NCBI GenBank assembly: GCA_002070475.1
Contig: MWDI01000063.1
Coordinates: 28,906 to 92,905 of the forward strand
From: Firmicutes bacterium ADurb.Bin146
GTDB taxonomy: Bacteria; Bacillota; Clostridia; DUPQ01
Direction: 5' to 3'
Length of the DNA: 64,000 nucleotides
A program made the translations under genes and the position numbers. The stretch's first letter is position 1, and the number at the start of each line of letters is the position of its first letter. The notes under the pieces are model-generated. The model saw only the letters and a program-made list of their open reading frames with translations. It did not search any database and was not told the origin of the DNA. Below are positions 7,328-15,298 of the stretch, in pieces.

Positions 7328-9334
7328 ATGAAAGACAGATTACGTTTCAGACAGATTCATTTAGATTTTCACACAAGCGAGCTCATTAAAGGCATAGGTG
7401 CTGAATTCGATGCAGATGATTTTGCCAAAACTCTAAAAGATGCGCATGTAAATTCCATTACATGCTTTGCAAGATGTCATCATGGAATGATTTATTATGA
7501 TTCAAAAATTAACAAAGAGAGAATACATCCTTATCTTGTTGAAAAAGATCTTTTAAAGAAGCAGATTGAGGTTTGCCATAAAAATGATATTAAGGTACCT
7601 GTATACACAACAGTTCAATGGGATATGTATACTGCAGTAAGACACCCTGAATGGCTTGTAAGAAAGACAGATGGGTCTTGTGAAGGAGATTACTTTAATA
7701 AAGATGGATTTTACGAAAGATTATGTGTTAACACACCATATATTGATTTTTTAAAGAAGCATGTGACTGAATTTGTGACAGAATTAAACTGTGATGGAGT
7801 ATTTTTTGATATCGTAAGCGAAATGGATTGTTCTTGTACATACTGTATGGAAAGCATGAAAAATAAAGGGATGAATCCCCTTGACGAACAGGACAGGAAA
7901 TTACACTACAGACAGGTAATGAACCAGTTTAAAAAAGAAATGTCCTCTTTAGTCTGGTCTATAAGACCTGGAATTTTAGTGTTTTTCAACAGCGGACATG
8001 TCTCATTTAAGGATAAGCTTCCATCTAAAGATACATATTCACATTATGAGATAGAAAGTCTTCCTAGTGGTGGTTGGGGTTACATGCATTTTCCTGTAAC
8101 ATGCAGATATACAAGAAATCTTGGCAAAGATTATTTAGCTCACACAGGTAAATTCCATACCAGCTGGGGTGACTTTCATTCATTTAAAAATGTGGAAGCT
8201 CTTGAATATGAAATATTCAGAATGCTTGCACTTAATTCCAAATGTCTTATAGGCGATCAATTGGAACCATCATGTGCTTTATCAAAACCGGTATATGACC
8301 TTATTGGAAAGGTATATGCAAAAGTTGAAGAAAAAGAGCCCTGGTGCACTAATGCTGATCACATTGCCGAGATAGGCGTGTTCGTGCCTACAGATGAAAA
8401 AAGCAGAGTTTCATCCTCTCAAGCAGCTATTGAAAGCCTGCTAAGCCAGCTGTCATATCAATTTGATTTTATTGATCAGGATATGGATTTTTATAAATAT
8501 AAACTGTTGATTATACCTGAGAGAATTACTATTGATGATAATATGGATAAGAAGCTTTGTGAGTATCTAAAGAACAATGGGAAAGTAATATCTGTATTTG
8601 ATTCCATATTTTCGCAATCTTCAGTAAAAATCATAAAAGAAACAGTTGATGATTATAATCAACCTGTTAAGGGAAGATTTATTGCAAGAAACGGATATGC
8701 GGATTATGTCATACCCACTGACGTCATAGGCAGAGATTTGTATAAAACCGAGTATGTTATGTATGTAAAAGGTATGGAAACAAAAACTGATAAAGGCCAA
8801 TGTCTTGTTAAAGCATATGAGCCGGTATTTAATAGATCATATAAACATTTTTCATCTCATCTTCAGGGACCTTCATCACATATTGATGCATATGATGCGG
8901 TTGTTATTAATAAAGATAGAAATGCCATCTATTTCAGCCATCCGATTTTTGAGATATATAATAAAAAAGGCCCTAAATGGATAAAAAGTATGCTCAATGA
9001 TGCTATCAAGCTTCTAATGAAAGATAAACTTGTCAGTCATGATGGCCCTTCAACAATATTTACTTCTATGAATGTGCAAAAAGAGGAAAAGAGATATATC
9101 CTTCATATGCTCCATTACATACCCGAAAGAAGGTGTACTGATTTTGATGTTATAGAAGATGTCATACCTTTATATAAAATTAAAATTAAGATGAACTTGC
9201 CAAAGAGAATAAAAAGTATCAATATAGTACCTCAAAACAAGCCTATCAGATTTTCAACTAAAGGAAAAATAGTATCATTTACTTTGGATAAACTGGAAGG
9301 ACATTGTATGTTAAGTATTGAATATGAAGAGTAA
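7328..9334 (+). CDS. GHL6/GH151-like glycoside hydrolase, possible alpha-L-fucosidase
   Basis: The 668-residue protein has no signal peptide and looks cytoplasmic. The first 340 residues form a TIM-barrel glycosidase domain (QIHLDFHTSE near the start, then FARCHHGMIYYDS and CDGVFFDIVSE), followed by a flavodoxin-like domain of the beta-galactosidase trimerisation kind (about 350-520) and a C-terminal beta domain. That order is what I know from hypothetical glycosyl hydrolase family 6 proteins, some of which are CAZy GH151 alpha-L-fucosidases. The Asp in FFDIVSE is a candidate catalytic residue. It lies directly between murI and an OGG glycosylase, overlapping the latter, with no sugar transporter nearby. 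Confidence 0.65.
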   Translation: MKDRLRFRQIHLDFHTSELIKGIGAEFDADDFAKTLKDAHVNSITCFARCHHGMIYYDSKINKERIHPYLVEKDLLKKQIEVCHKNDIKVPVYTTVQWDMYTAVRHPEWLVRKTDGSCEGDYFNKDGFYERLCVNTPYIDFLKKHVTEFVTELNCDGVFFDIVSEMDCSCTYCMESMKNKGMNPLDEQDRKLHYRQVMNQFKKEMSSLVWSIRPGILVFFNSGHVSFKDKLPSKDTYSHYEIESLPSGGWGYMHFPVTCRYTRNLGKDYLAHTGKFHTSWGDFHSFKNVEALEYEIFRMLALNSKCLIGDQLEPSCALSKPVYDLIGKVYAKVEEKEPWCTNADHIAEIGVFVPTDEKSRVSSSQAAIESLLSQLSYQFDFIDQDMDFYKYKLLIIPERITIDDNMDKKLCEYLKNNGKVISVFDSIFSQSSVKIIKETVDDYNQPVKGRFIARNGYADYVIPTDVIGRDLYKTEYVMYVKGMETKTDKGQCLVKAYEPVFNRSYKHFSSHLQGPSSHIDAYDAVVINKDRNAIYFSHPIFEIYNKKGPKWIKSMLNDAIKLLMKDKLVSHDGPSTIFTSMNVQKEEKRYILHMLHYIPERRCTDFDVIEDVIPLYKIKIKMNLPKRIKSINIVPQNKPIRFSTKGKIVSFTLDKLEGHCMLSIEYEE

Positions 9335-10202
9335 ACCGTTATTTTACAAGGATCATATGCTTCTTTCAGATGTAAATCCCTATGATATAAATCTAAAGGA
9401 TACCTTTGAATGTGGACAGTGTTTCAGGTGGGAAAGAATAGACGATGAAAATACATATTTAGGAATTGCGCATGGCAAGATACTTCGTGTTGAACAGGAT
9501 GATAATTCTATTAAACTGTTCTGTAACAAACAGGATTTTTTAGATATCTGGTATGATTATTTTGATTTGGGAACAGATTATAATGAAATCAAGGAAATAT
9601 TAAGAAAAGATGACATCATGAATAAAGCAATATCATCAGCTCCTGGTATCAGAATACTCAACCAAGAACTTTTTGAAACAACAATCAGTTTTATAACTTC
9701 ATCCAATAGCAATATAAAAAGGATTACGAAAAATATAAAAGACTTAAGCATGTTACTGGGAGAACCTATTAAAGAAGGGTATTATGCTTTTCCTACCATT
9801 GAAGCAATCAGTACAGCAAGCATTTGCACAATAAATAATTGTAGAGCAGGATTCAGATGTGAATACATTCATAAATCAGCTGGAATTATTAAAAATATGT
9901 CAACTGACTTTAATAAGTCTAGATTTCGGGATATCGGATATCAAAATGCAAAAAAGGAGCTTATGCAGCTTAAAGGGGTAGGCCAGAAGGTTGCTGATTG
10001 CATAATCCTGTTTGCTGGTATTTCATCATATGCTTTTCCGACAGATGTTTGGATTAAAAGAATAATGGAGAATTTGTATATAAAAAGAACAGTCAATCTT
10101 GATTATGTTTTGAAATACGGACAAGAAAAATTCGGTAATCTGGCAGGTTATGCACAACAGTATCTTTTTCATTATGCAAGAAGCTTTAGTCTCAAAACAT
10201 AA
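9324..10202 (+). CDS. ogg: 8-oxoguanine DNA glycosylase (OGG1-type, HhH-GPD)
   Basis: This base-excision enzyme removes oxidised guanine from DNA. The 292-residue protein has an N-terminal OGG-type domain (CGQCFRW, the usual substrate-recognition block) and the helix-hairpin-helix LKGVGQKVADC, whose Lys matches the catalytic lysine of OGG1, followed by the catalytic Asp in AFPTDVW. The frame is closed by a TAA at 9312, so the start is TTG 9318 or ATG 9324; neither has a good ribosome site, which suggests weak or coupled initiation from the overlapping upstream gene. A 6S RNA promoter begins 30 bases after its stop. Confidence 0.85.
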   Translation: MKSKPLFYKDHMLLSDVNPYDINLKDTFECGQCFRWERIDDENTYLGIAHGKILRVEQDDNSIKLFCNKQDFLDIWYDYFDLGTDYNEIKEILRKDDIMNKAISSAPGIRILNQELFETTISFITSSNSNIKRITKNIKDLSMLLGEPIKEGYYAFPTIEAISTASICTINNCRAGFRCEYIHKSAGIIKNMSTDFNKSRFRDIGYQNAKKELMQLKGVGQKVADCIILFAGISSYAFPTDVWIKRIMENLYIKRTVNLDYVLKYGQEKFGNLAGYAQQYLFHYARSFSLKT

Positions 10203-10232
10203 GTATATCACAACACTTGGTAATATAAAATA

Positions 10233-10261
10233 TTGATATCAAAGATATATTATAGTATAAT
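10233..10261 (+). promoter_or_regulatory. Promoter of the 6S RNA gene
   Basis: TTGATA at 10233-10238 and TATAAT at 10256-10261 are spaced by 17 bases. Initiation would fall near 10268, just before the closing stem of the 6S RNA. Confidence 0.75.
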
Positions 10262-10267
10262 TCAGAT

Positions 10268-10447
10268 AGATGAATTCCTGAGGTACACGACAACCCTTGT
10301 ATTTGAACCTACAGTAATTTGACGGGATCTAGAAGTATGAATGCGGATGTCAGGCCGTAATCTGACGGAAGACAGAAACAGGCATCATAGAACCCACCTG
10401 GCGTACGCTAGGCGTCAAACAAAAGGGCCGGTATTTTGGGAATTTTT
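10268..10447 (+). ncRNA. ssrS: 6S RNA (RNA polymerase regulator)
   Basis: A non-coding stretch of about 180 bases with its own promoter folds like 6S RNA. The ends 10273-10286 and 10431-10444 pair over 14 positions (GC, AU and GU pairs only), giving the long closing stem. Inside it, CCCTTGT at about 10293-10299 can pair with ACAAAAGGG at about 10419-10427 with a small bulge. A short hairpin CCTGGCG/CGCTAGG with a tiny loop occupies the 3' side of the expected central bubble (about 10397-10412), and an apical arm GTCAG/CTGAC lies in the middle. 6S RNA mimics an open promoter and binds the housekeeping RNA polymerase. The assignment is from structure and overall resemblance, not a covariance search. 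Confidence 0.8.
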
Positions 10448-10473
10448 ATGTATCTTTCATTCATCTGATTGTT

Positions 10474-11403
10474 TTAATACTTCCTATACTGTTTCCATAT
10501 ATCCAAAACTAGCTGGTATCTTTTTAGTTCCAGTCCTTTAAAAGGCACATTGCTTGTTGAATAAATATATCCGCCATTAGGTTTTCCATGAGTAAGACAG
10601 TATTTTGCACTCTCTATCACTTGCTCATCAGTACCTGTTTGAAGAAGAGCACAATTTACGTTTCCGATAAGGCATACTTTATCGCCAACTAACTTTTTGA
10701 CTTTCGCAATATCTACTCCCGCCATTGGGTCAAGAGAATGAATTGCATGCGGATTAGCTTCAACAAGCTGATCCAGTATTGGCATTATATTACCATCTGT
10801 ATGTTTTATAGCATATCCTCCTGCATCTCTAATACCCTTAATTATTTTTGAAAGAAACGGGGTTATAAAAATAGAAAACTGCTCAGGGGATATAAAAGGC
10901 CCGTTATTGTAACAGTAATCAGAACATAAAATAAGGCTTTCTATTCCTCCATCTATTGCCCTTTTATTCCGTTCTATTGCAGAAGATGCCATCTTTTCAG
11001 CTTGCTCAAGAAGCCCTTTTGGATCATCTGCAATCCTGTATGCGAATTCATACATTTCATTTCCGTCTGGTATGCTGAAAGTCCCATCTCCATGTCTTGT
11101 TAAAAGGTATTTGTAATTAGTCATTTTATTTATAATCTGAGCTGTTTTAATAGACTCTTCAAGCCATAGATAGTGTATAGGTATTATCGAATATTCAAGT
11201 TTTTCAAATGCCTCAATCATTAATTCTGCATTTTCATGAATAGCTATGTCTTTTTCTTTATTTGTCATCTTTTCTAGACTGTCCTGCCTTAAGAAATCTT
11301 TTCCAAGTAACTCATCAGTCAATTGAAATTCAAGCTCAAAGGTAGGTATTTCATCAGGAATACCACCTGTTAATGATGTTATCGCTCTTTGTTTTGGTGT
11401 CAT
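10474..11403 (-). CDS. Uroporphyrinogen decarboxylase-family protein (methyltransferase-like)
   Basis: The 309-residue protein belongs to the URO-D fold that includes uroporphyrinogen decarboxylase and the MtaA/MtbA/CmuA methyltransferases. The block GGYAIKHTDGNIMPILDQLVE corresponds to the HxCG region of the zinc methyltransferases, but it has HTD instead of HxC and no matching late cysteine, so a zinc-thiolate site as in MtaA is not evident. No other heme genes lie here, and the true heme-pathway HemE motifs are not obvious. It overlaps the DtxR-family regulator by ATGA, with the ribosome site GGAGG inside that gene, so the two are coupled. Substrate unknown. Confidence 0.7.
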   Translation of the reverse strand: MTPKQRAITSLTGGIPDEIPTFELEFQLTDELLGKDFLRQDSLEKMTNKEKDIAIHENAELMIEAFEKLEYSIIPIHYLWLEESIKTAQIINKMTNYKYLLTRHGDGTFSIPDGNEMYEFAYRIADDPKGLLEQAEKMASSAIERNKRAIDGGIESLILCSDYCYNNGPFISPEQFSIFITPFLSKIIKGIRDAGGYAIKHTDGNIMPILDQLVEANPHAIHSLDPMAGVDIAKVKKLVGDKVCLIGNVNCALLQTGTDEQVIESAKYCLTHGKPNGGYIYSTSNVPFKGLELKRYQLVLDIWKQYRKY

Positions 11404-11780
11404 ATATCCTCCGGATTTAATTTTAAAAAAGCTTCTTTAATTTTATTGAAAGTCTCATCACTGATTACATGTTCAATCTTACAAGCATCTTGTTTCGCTG
11501 TCTGCTCATTTATGCCGAGTGTTACAAGGACATCTGTCAGTATACAGTGTCGTTCATAAATATCTCTAGCAATTTTCTCGCCAGAAAAAGTTAAAGTAAT
11601 ATATCCTTTTTCATCTATATGCAGATATCCGTTTTTCTTTAAAAGATTAACAGCTCTGCTTATGCTTGGTTTTGTATATCCGGTATAATTTACTATATCT
11701 ATCGAACGAATAACTTCGGATTTCTTCAACAAGATTAGGATTGTCTCAAGATACATTTCTGCAGATTCTTGTATGGTCAT
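11400..11780 (-). CDS. DtxR/MntR-family metal-dependent repressor, iron-type ligands
   Basis: The 126-residue protein has the winged-helix N-terminal domain (GYTKPSISRAVNLLKKNGYL is the recognition region) and the dimerisation domain, without the SH3 domain, so its length is like MntR. The metal-site residues, however, look like iron-responsive DtxR/IdeR: Met9 (AEMYLE), His78, Cys100, Glu103 and His104 (CKIEHVISD), whereas MntR has Asp at the first position. It probably represses transcription when ferrous iron is bound. It is coupled by a four-base overlap to the URO-D-like gene, its obvious candidate target along with itself. Confidence 0.85.
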   Translation of the reverse strand: MTIQESAEMYLETILILLKKSEVIRSIDIVNYTGYTKPSISRAVNLLKKNGYLHIDEKGYITLTFSGEKIARDIYERHCILTDVLVTLGINEQTAKQDACKIEHVISDETFNKIKEAFLKLNPEDI

Positions 11781-11841
11781 GGTTATGCCTTTCTATAAAT
11801 TTATTTAATTGTATCACAACATATATTAAATAAATAGATTA

Positions 11842-12774
11842 TTACTTACCAGTATTAACCTTTCTTTTAAAAGGTATTTGCACTAGAATTATTCCTAAAA
11901 AGATAAGTAAACACCCTGCAATCTCTCTATATAAAAGACTTTCTTGCAATATTAACCATCCTGCCAAAACAGCAAAAACAGATTCCATGCTCATTATTAT
12001 GGATGCTACAGGGGCAGACAGGTTTTTCTGCGCAATAAATTGAAAAGTATATCCTACTCCTGATGACAGTATACCTGCATATGCTATAGGCAGCCATGCT
12101 TTTAGTATTATTTCCCAATTAGGGTTTTCAAAGATGAACATTGCAATAAAAGATATTATGCCACATACTGAAAATTGTATGAACGCCATCCTGATGCTGT
12201 CAGTTATTTTTGTATAATGGTCTATAACCATAATATGCAACGCAAACAAAAAGGCGCTTATTAAGACAAGCAAATCACCTTTGTTTACATTAAATCCTTC
12301 CTGTATGAAAAGAAGATATGAACCTGCTAATGCTAACAATACGCTTATCCAAACTGAGAAATGTATCTTCTTTTTGTATAATAACCCCAAAATTGGAACT
12401 ATTATAATGTATAAGATTGTAATGAAACCAGCTTTGCCTACAGTGGTATATTTCAATCCTGCCATCTGAAAGAAATTTGCAACTGTAACTATTAATCCGC
12501 ATGCGATTCCAGATATCAGAAGATTATGTTTTTCTAACTTATTGCCATTTCCAAGAAAGCTAAATTTTTTTTTATCTTTAACATCAGTTAGAAATATGAA
12601 AATACCTAAAACGGTTGCTGCTAGAATAAATCGTACCGCTGTAAAAGTATGAACGCCCATTGTTTCAAGACCTATTCGTTGAGATACAAAAGCAAAACCC
12701 CAAATAAAGGATGTAAAAAGCAGCATAAGTGAACTTTTAATATTTATTTTTGATGATAGGCCTTTATGGTTCAT
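11842..12774 (-). CDS. EamA/DMT-superfamily transporter
   Basis: The 310-residue protein shows ten hydrophobic segments arranged as two EamA repeats, each opening with the family's short conserved pattern (LLFTSFIWGFAFVSQRIGL in the first, about residues 17-35). Such proteins export metabolites or amino acids; the substrate cannot be told. The start is ATG 12774; the gene stands alone between the manA end (87 bases) and the DtxR-family gene (61 bases), so it is probably transcribed on its own. Confidence 0.85.
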   Translation of the reverse strand: MNHKGLSSKINIKSSLMLLFTSFIWGFAFVSQRIGLETMGVHTFTAVRFILAATVLGIFIFLTDVKDKKKFSFLGNGNKLEKHNLLISGIACGLIVTVANFFQMAGLKYTTVGKAGFITILYIIIVPILGLLYKKKIHFSVWISVLLALAGSYLLFIQEGFNVNKGDLLVLISAFLFALHIMVIDHYTKITDSIRMAFIQFSVCGIISFIAMFIFENPNWEIILKAWLPIAYAGILSSGVGYTFQFIAQKNLSAPVASIIMSMESVFAVLAGWLILQESLLYREIAGCLLIFLGIILVQIPFKRKVNTGK

Positions 12775-12860
12775 ATATTATCTTGCTTCCTTTATATATA
12801 TTATAAAGCAAGTTTTTTGTGTAGCTGCTATATACCATATTTTGGATTCAGAAATTGAAG

Positions 12861-13928
12861 TCAATCTTTTACTCCTCTATAACATTCGATAGCGACCATA
12901 TATTCTTTTGAAGATAATATGCATTTTTCCTTCATGCAGTATGGGAGCAGGAAATAATCGCCTTTTTTAATTAAAGTGAATTTTTTACCACATGTTACAA
13001 TACCGCTGCCTTCTGTAATGAAATATATGGAAGGACTCTGTTTTAACAGAGTACTGTCAGCATTTATATTAATCCTATTTACTCTGAAACAGTCTGTTTG
13101 ACGATTGTCTATGAGGGATTCGATTTTAACGCTAGGTTTATCCGATATTAGTTCTGGCTGTATCTTAGATAAATTTATAGCATTATTACCGCATATTGAC
13201 ATATCAAAACAGCTAAGAGCAGTATGTTTATCCAGACCCATATACATTTCATAATCGTTAAGTCTGTAATCATCACACCATGCTTCGGGTTGTATTGTAA
13301 AGTCTGTGGGTTCCTGTATCTCTAGAATAAGGCATCCGTAACCTATAGCATGAACTGCTTTTGCAGGTATGAAATACACATCGCCTTTTTTAACATTATG
13401 CTTTACTATTAGACGCTCCATTGCTGTTTTGTCCTTAATGCTATTATCCACTGCACAGATCAGATCATCTTTTGTTACTCCTTCTTTAAAACCAAAGTAT
13501 ATGCAGGAACCTGGTCTTGTATCAAGTATAATCCATGCTTCTGCTTTCCCATATTCACTGTTAAAGTGCGTTTTTGAAAAAGTTTTGTCCGGATGTACTT
13601 GAACAGGAAGCCTTACAGCGCTGTCAAGCGCTTTTACTAGTATGCCCATATCATCATTAGGTCCAAGTATTTCTTCTTTATATTCGCTTATTAGGTCATC
13701 AAGATAAATATCAGTATCTCTAACTTTAGATATCCCTTCCTTGGGACCTTTACTTATTTTATTAAGAGCCTTAACTGTAGAAGCCACCCACTCTTCTGGG
13801 TAATTCCCATCTTCTGCGGCATCATTAAATAGTCTGTTAAAAAGAGTACCGCCCTTATATACACGAAAAACTCTGTTTCTATCGAAAAATATTGGGCTTT
13901 TTATTAATGTGCCGGTTTTTTTATTCAT
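12861..13928 (-). CDS. manA: Class I mannose-6-phosphate isomerase
   Basis: The 355-residue cupin enzyme interconverts mannose 6-phosphate and fructose 6-phosphate in well-studied members. The zinc ligands are visible: Gln110 and His112 in PVQVHPDK, Glu130 in KAEAW, and His193 in AVHAIGYG. The C-terminal cupin half is present. It overlaps the FGGY kinase gene by ATGA, with its ribosome site GAGG in the kinase, and is the last gene of the minus-strand run cysS, activase, glycyl radical enzyme, kinase, isomerase. In this setting it may act on a phosphorylated sugar formed by the kinase, so its true substrate could differ from mannose 6-phosphate. Confidence 0.85.
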   Translation of the reverse strand: MNKKTGTLIKSPIFFDRNRVFRVYKGGTLFNRLFNDAAEDGNYPEEWVASTVKALNKISKGPKEGISKVRDTDIYLDDLISEYKEEILGPNDDMGILVKALDSAVRLPVQVHPDKTFSKTHFNSEYGKAEAWIILDTRPGSCIYFGFKEGVTKDDLICAVDNSIKDKTAMERLIVKHNVKKGDVYFIPAKAVHAIGYGCLILEIQEPTDFTIQPEAWCDDYRLNDYEMYMGLDKHTALSCFDMSICGNNAINLSKIQPELISDKPSVKIESLIDNRQTDCFRVNRININADSTLLKQSPSIYFITEGSGIVTCGKKFTLIKKGDYFLLPYCMKEKCILSSKEYMVAIECYRGVKD

Positions 13929-15289
13929 GATAATTCCTCAAATCTGACAATTTTCTGTGCTTGTTCAACTGAATTAAAACAGTCTATTGCAGTTAATGCA
14001 TATAAAGCTGCACCATATGCTGCTTCCTCGTTATTTATAGGTACAGAAAGAGTAAGAGAAAAAGTTTTTTCCAATATTTCCTTAAGTAATGGATTTTTCC
14101 TTATACCATTTCCGGAACCGATAAGCCGAGCTCTTTTTGATGAATCAAATTTTTTTATTTCATTATACATAAAGTAAAGTTCATCGGATATACCTTTCAG
14201 CGCTGAATATGTTATATGCTTTGCAGTAAAATTATCCTCTGTCAGCCCTGAAATTTCTGCTTTTATATGAGGGTTTTTTCTGGTACCACAAAAAAGTGTC
14301 GAAAAAACTGGATTATTTTTTACGGTATTATTTTTAATATCATGAATCATTAAATCGTACATATTTTCAGGTGATTGAAAGCCTGCCATTCTTATAACAT
14401 CATCATAAAAACTTTTAAGTATAGCAAAAGCTCTGCCTCCGCATAATGATGCTCCCACAAATATATGCTTATTTTCCGAAAATGGCCGTATCTCAATATC
14501 AGGACTATCTGTTTGAGTAAGACTTGTTTTTAAGGAAATCTGGCTTCCTGTTCCGATATTTAAAAGAATATCATCATCGCACCCTGATCCAATAAACCCT
14601 GCCTGATTATCCCCGATTGCAATGCAAACTGGTATACGGTCTTTATATTTACCCAATATCAAAGGAGTATCTACTACGTCGGGAAGTAATTTTTTATCAA
14701 TACCTGCTTTTTCTAAAGCAGAACAATCAAACTTGTTATCTTTTAAGTTAAAAAGACCTAATGAGTGAGCGTCAGAAGAGTGAAGTATGATTGTTTTTAT
14801 ATTTGCCAGGTTACATGCGATATAACCATGAATTGTTGATATGTAACGAGCATTATAACTCATTTTTTGATGTGTGTGGTAATACAAGGTGGTAAGTCCG
14901 AATCCCGTCGCCATCTTGTAACCGGTAATATTAGATAGTTTTTCAGCATATGACATTTTGCTATTTTCATATTGCATTTCGCCTGACTCATCCTGCCAAG
15001 TAAATAGAGGACTGCTTATAGAAAAATCATCCCTAAGATATACTATTCCATGCATCTGTCCGGTTACTCCTATGCATTCTATGTCGGTATACTTGGACAG
15101 TGCTAGGTTTACTAGGCTTATAGCCTTATCCTTTATTAATAAGGCATCCTGCATTCTTGTAAGTTCATTATTAATGCTTAAGAAAGTATTGTTTGGTAAA
15201 TTAAAACTTTCAATACTTTTTCCAGTATTACTTTCAATTACTGTGACACAAATTTTGCTTGTCCCTATGTCTAGACCCAATGCTTTCAT
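13925..15289 (-). CDS. FGGY-family carbohydrate kinase (xylulokinase/sedoheptulokinase-like)
   Basis: The 454-residue protein has the two-domain sugar kinase fold: GLDIGTSKICV at the N terminus (phosphate loop 1), CIGVTGQMHGIVYL near residue 75 (the QMHG block of xylulokinase and sedoheptulokinase), IGDNQAGFIGSG (catalytic Asp region, about 230) and LIGSGNGIRKNP (adenosine site, about 390). The sugar specificity cannot be read. ATG 15289 is chosen over GTG 15298 because AGGTGA lies at the right distance. It starts nine bases after the glycyl radical enzyme and overlaps manA by four bases, which argues that the three enzymes serve one catabolic route. Confidence 0.85.
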   Translation of the reverse strand: MKALGLDIGTSKICVTVIESNTGKSIESFNLPNNTFLSINNELTRMQDALLIKDKAISLVNLALSKYTDIECIGVTGQMHGIVYLRDDFSISSPLFTWQDESGEMQYENSKMSYAEKLSNITGYKMATGFGLTTLYYHTHQKMSYNARYISTIHGYIACNLANIKTIILHSSDAHSLGLFNLKDNKFDCSALEKAGIDKKLLPDVVDTPLILGKYKDRIPVCIAIGDNQAGFIGSGCDDDILLNIGTGSQISLKTSLTQTDSPDIEIRPFSENKHIFVGASLCGGRAFAILKSFYDDVIRMAGFQSPENMYDLMIHDIKNNTVKNNPVFSTLFCGTRKNPHIKAEISGLTEDNFTAKHITYSALKGISDELYFMYNEIKKFDSSKRARLIGSGNGIRKNPLLKEILEKTFSLTLSVPINNEEAAYGAALYALTAIDCFNSVEQAQKIVRFEELS

Positions 15290-15298
15290 CAAAATCAC

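Noticed and set aside
10341..10541. 66-residue plus-strand ORF
   Set aside because: It lies inside the 6S RNA and runs into the antisense of the URO-D gene; its codons are explained by RNA pairing and it has no ribosome site.
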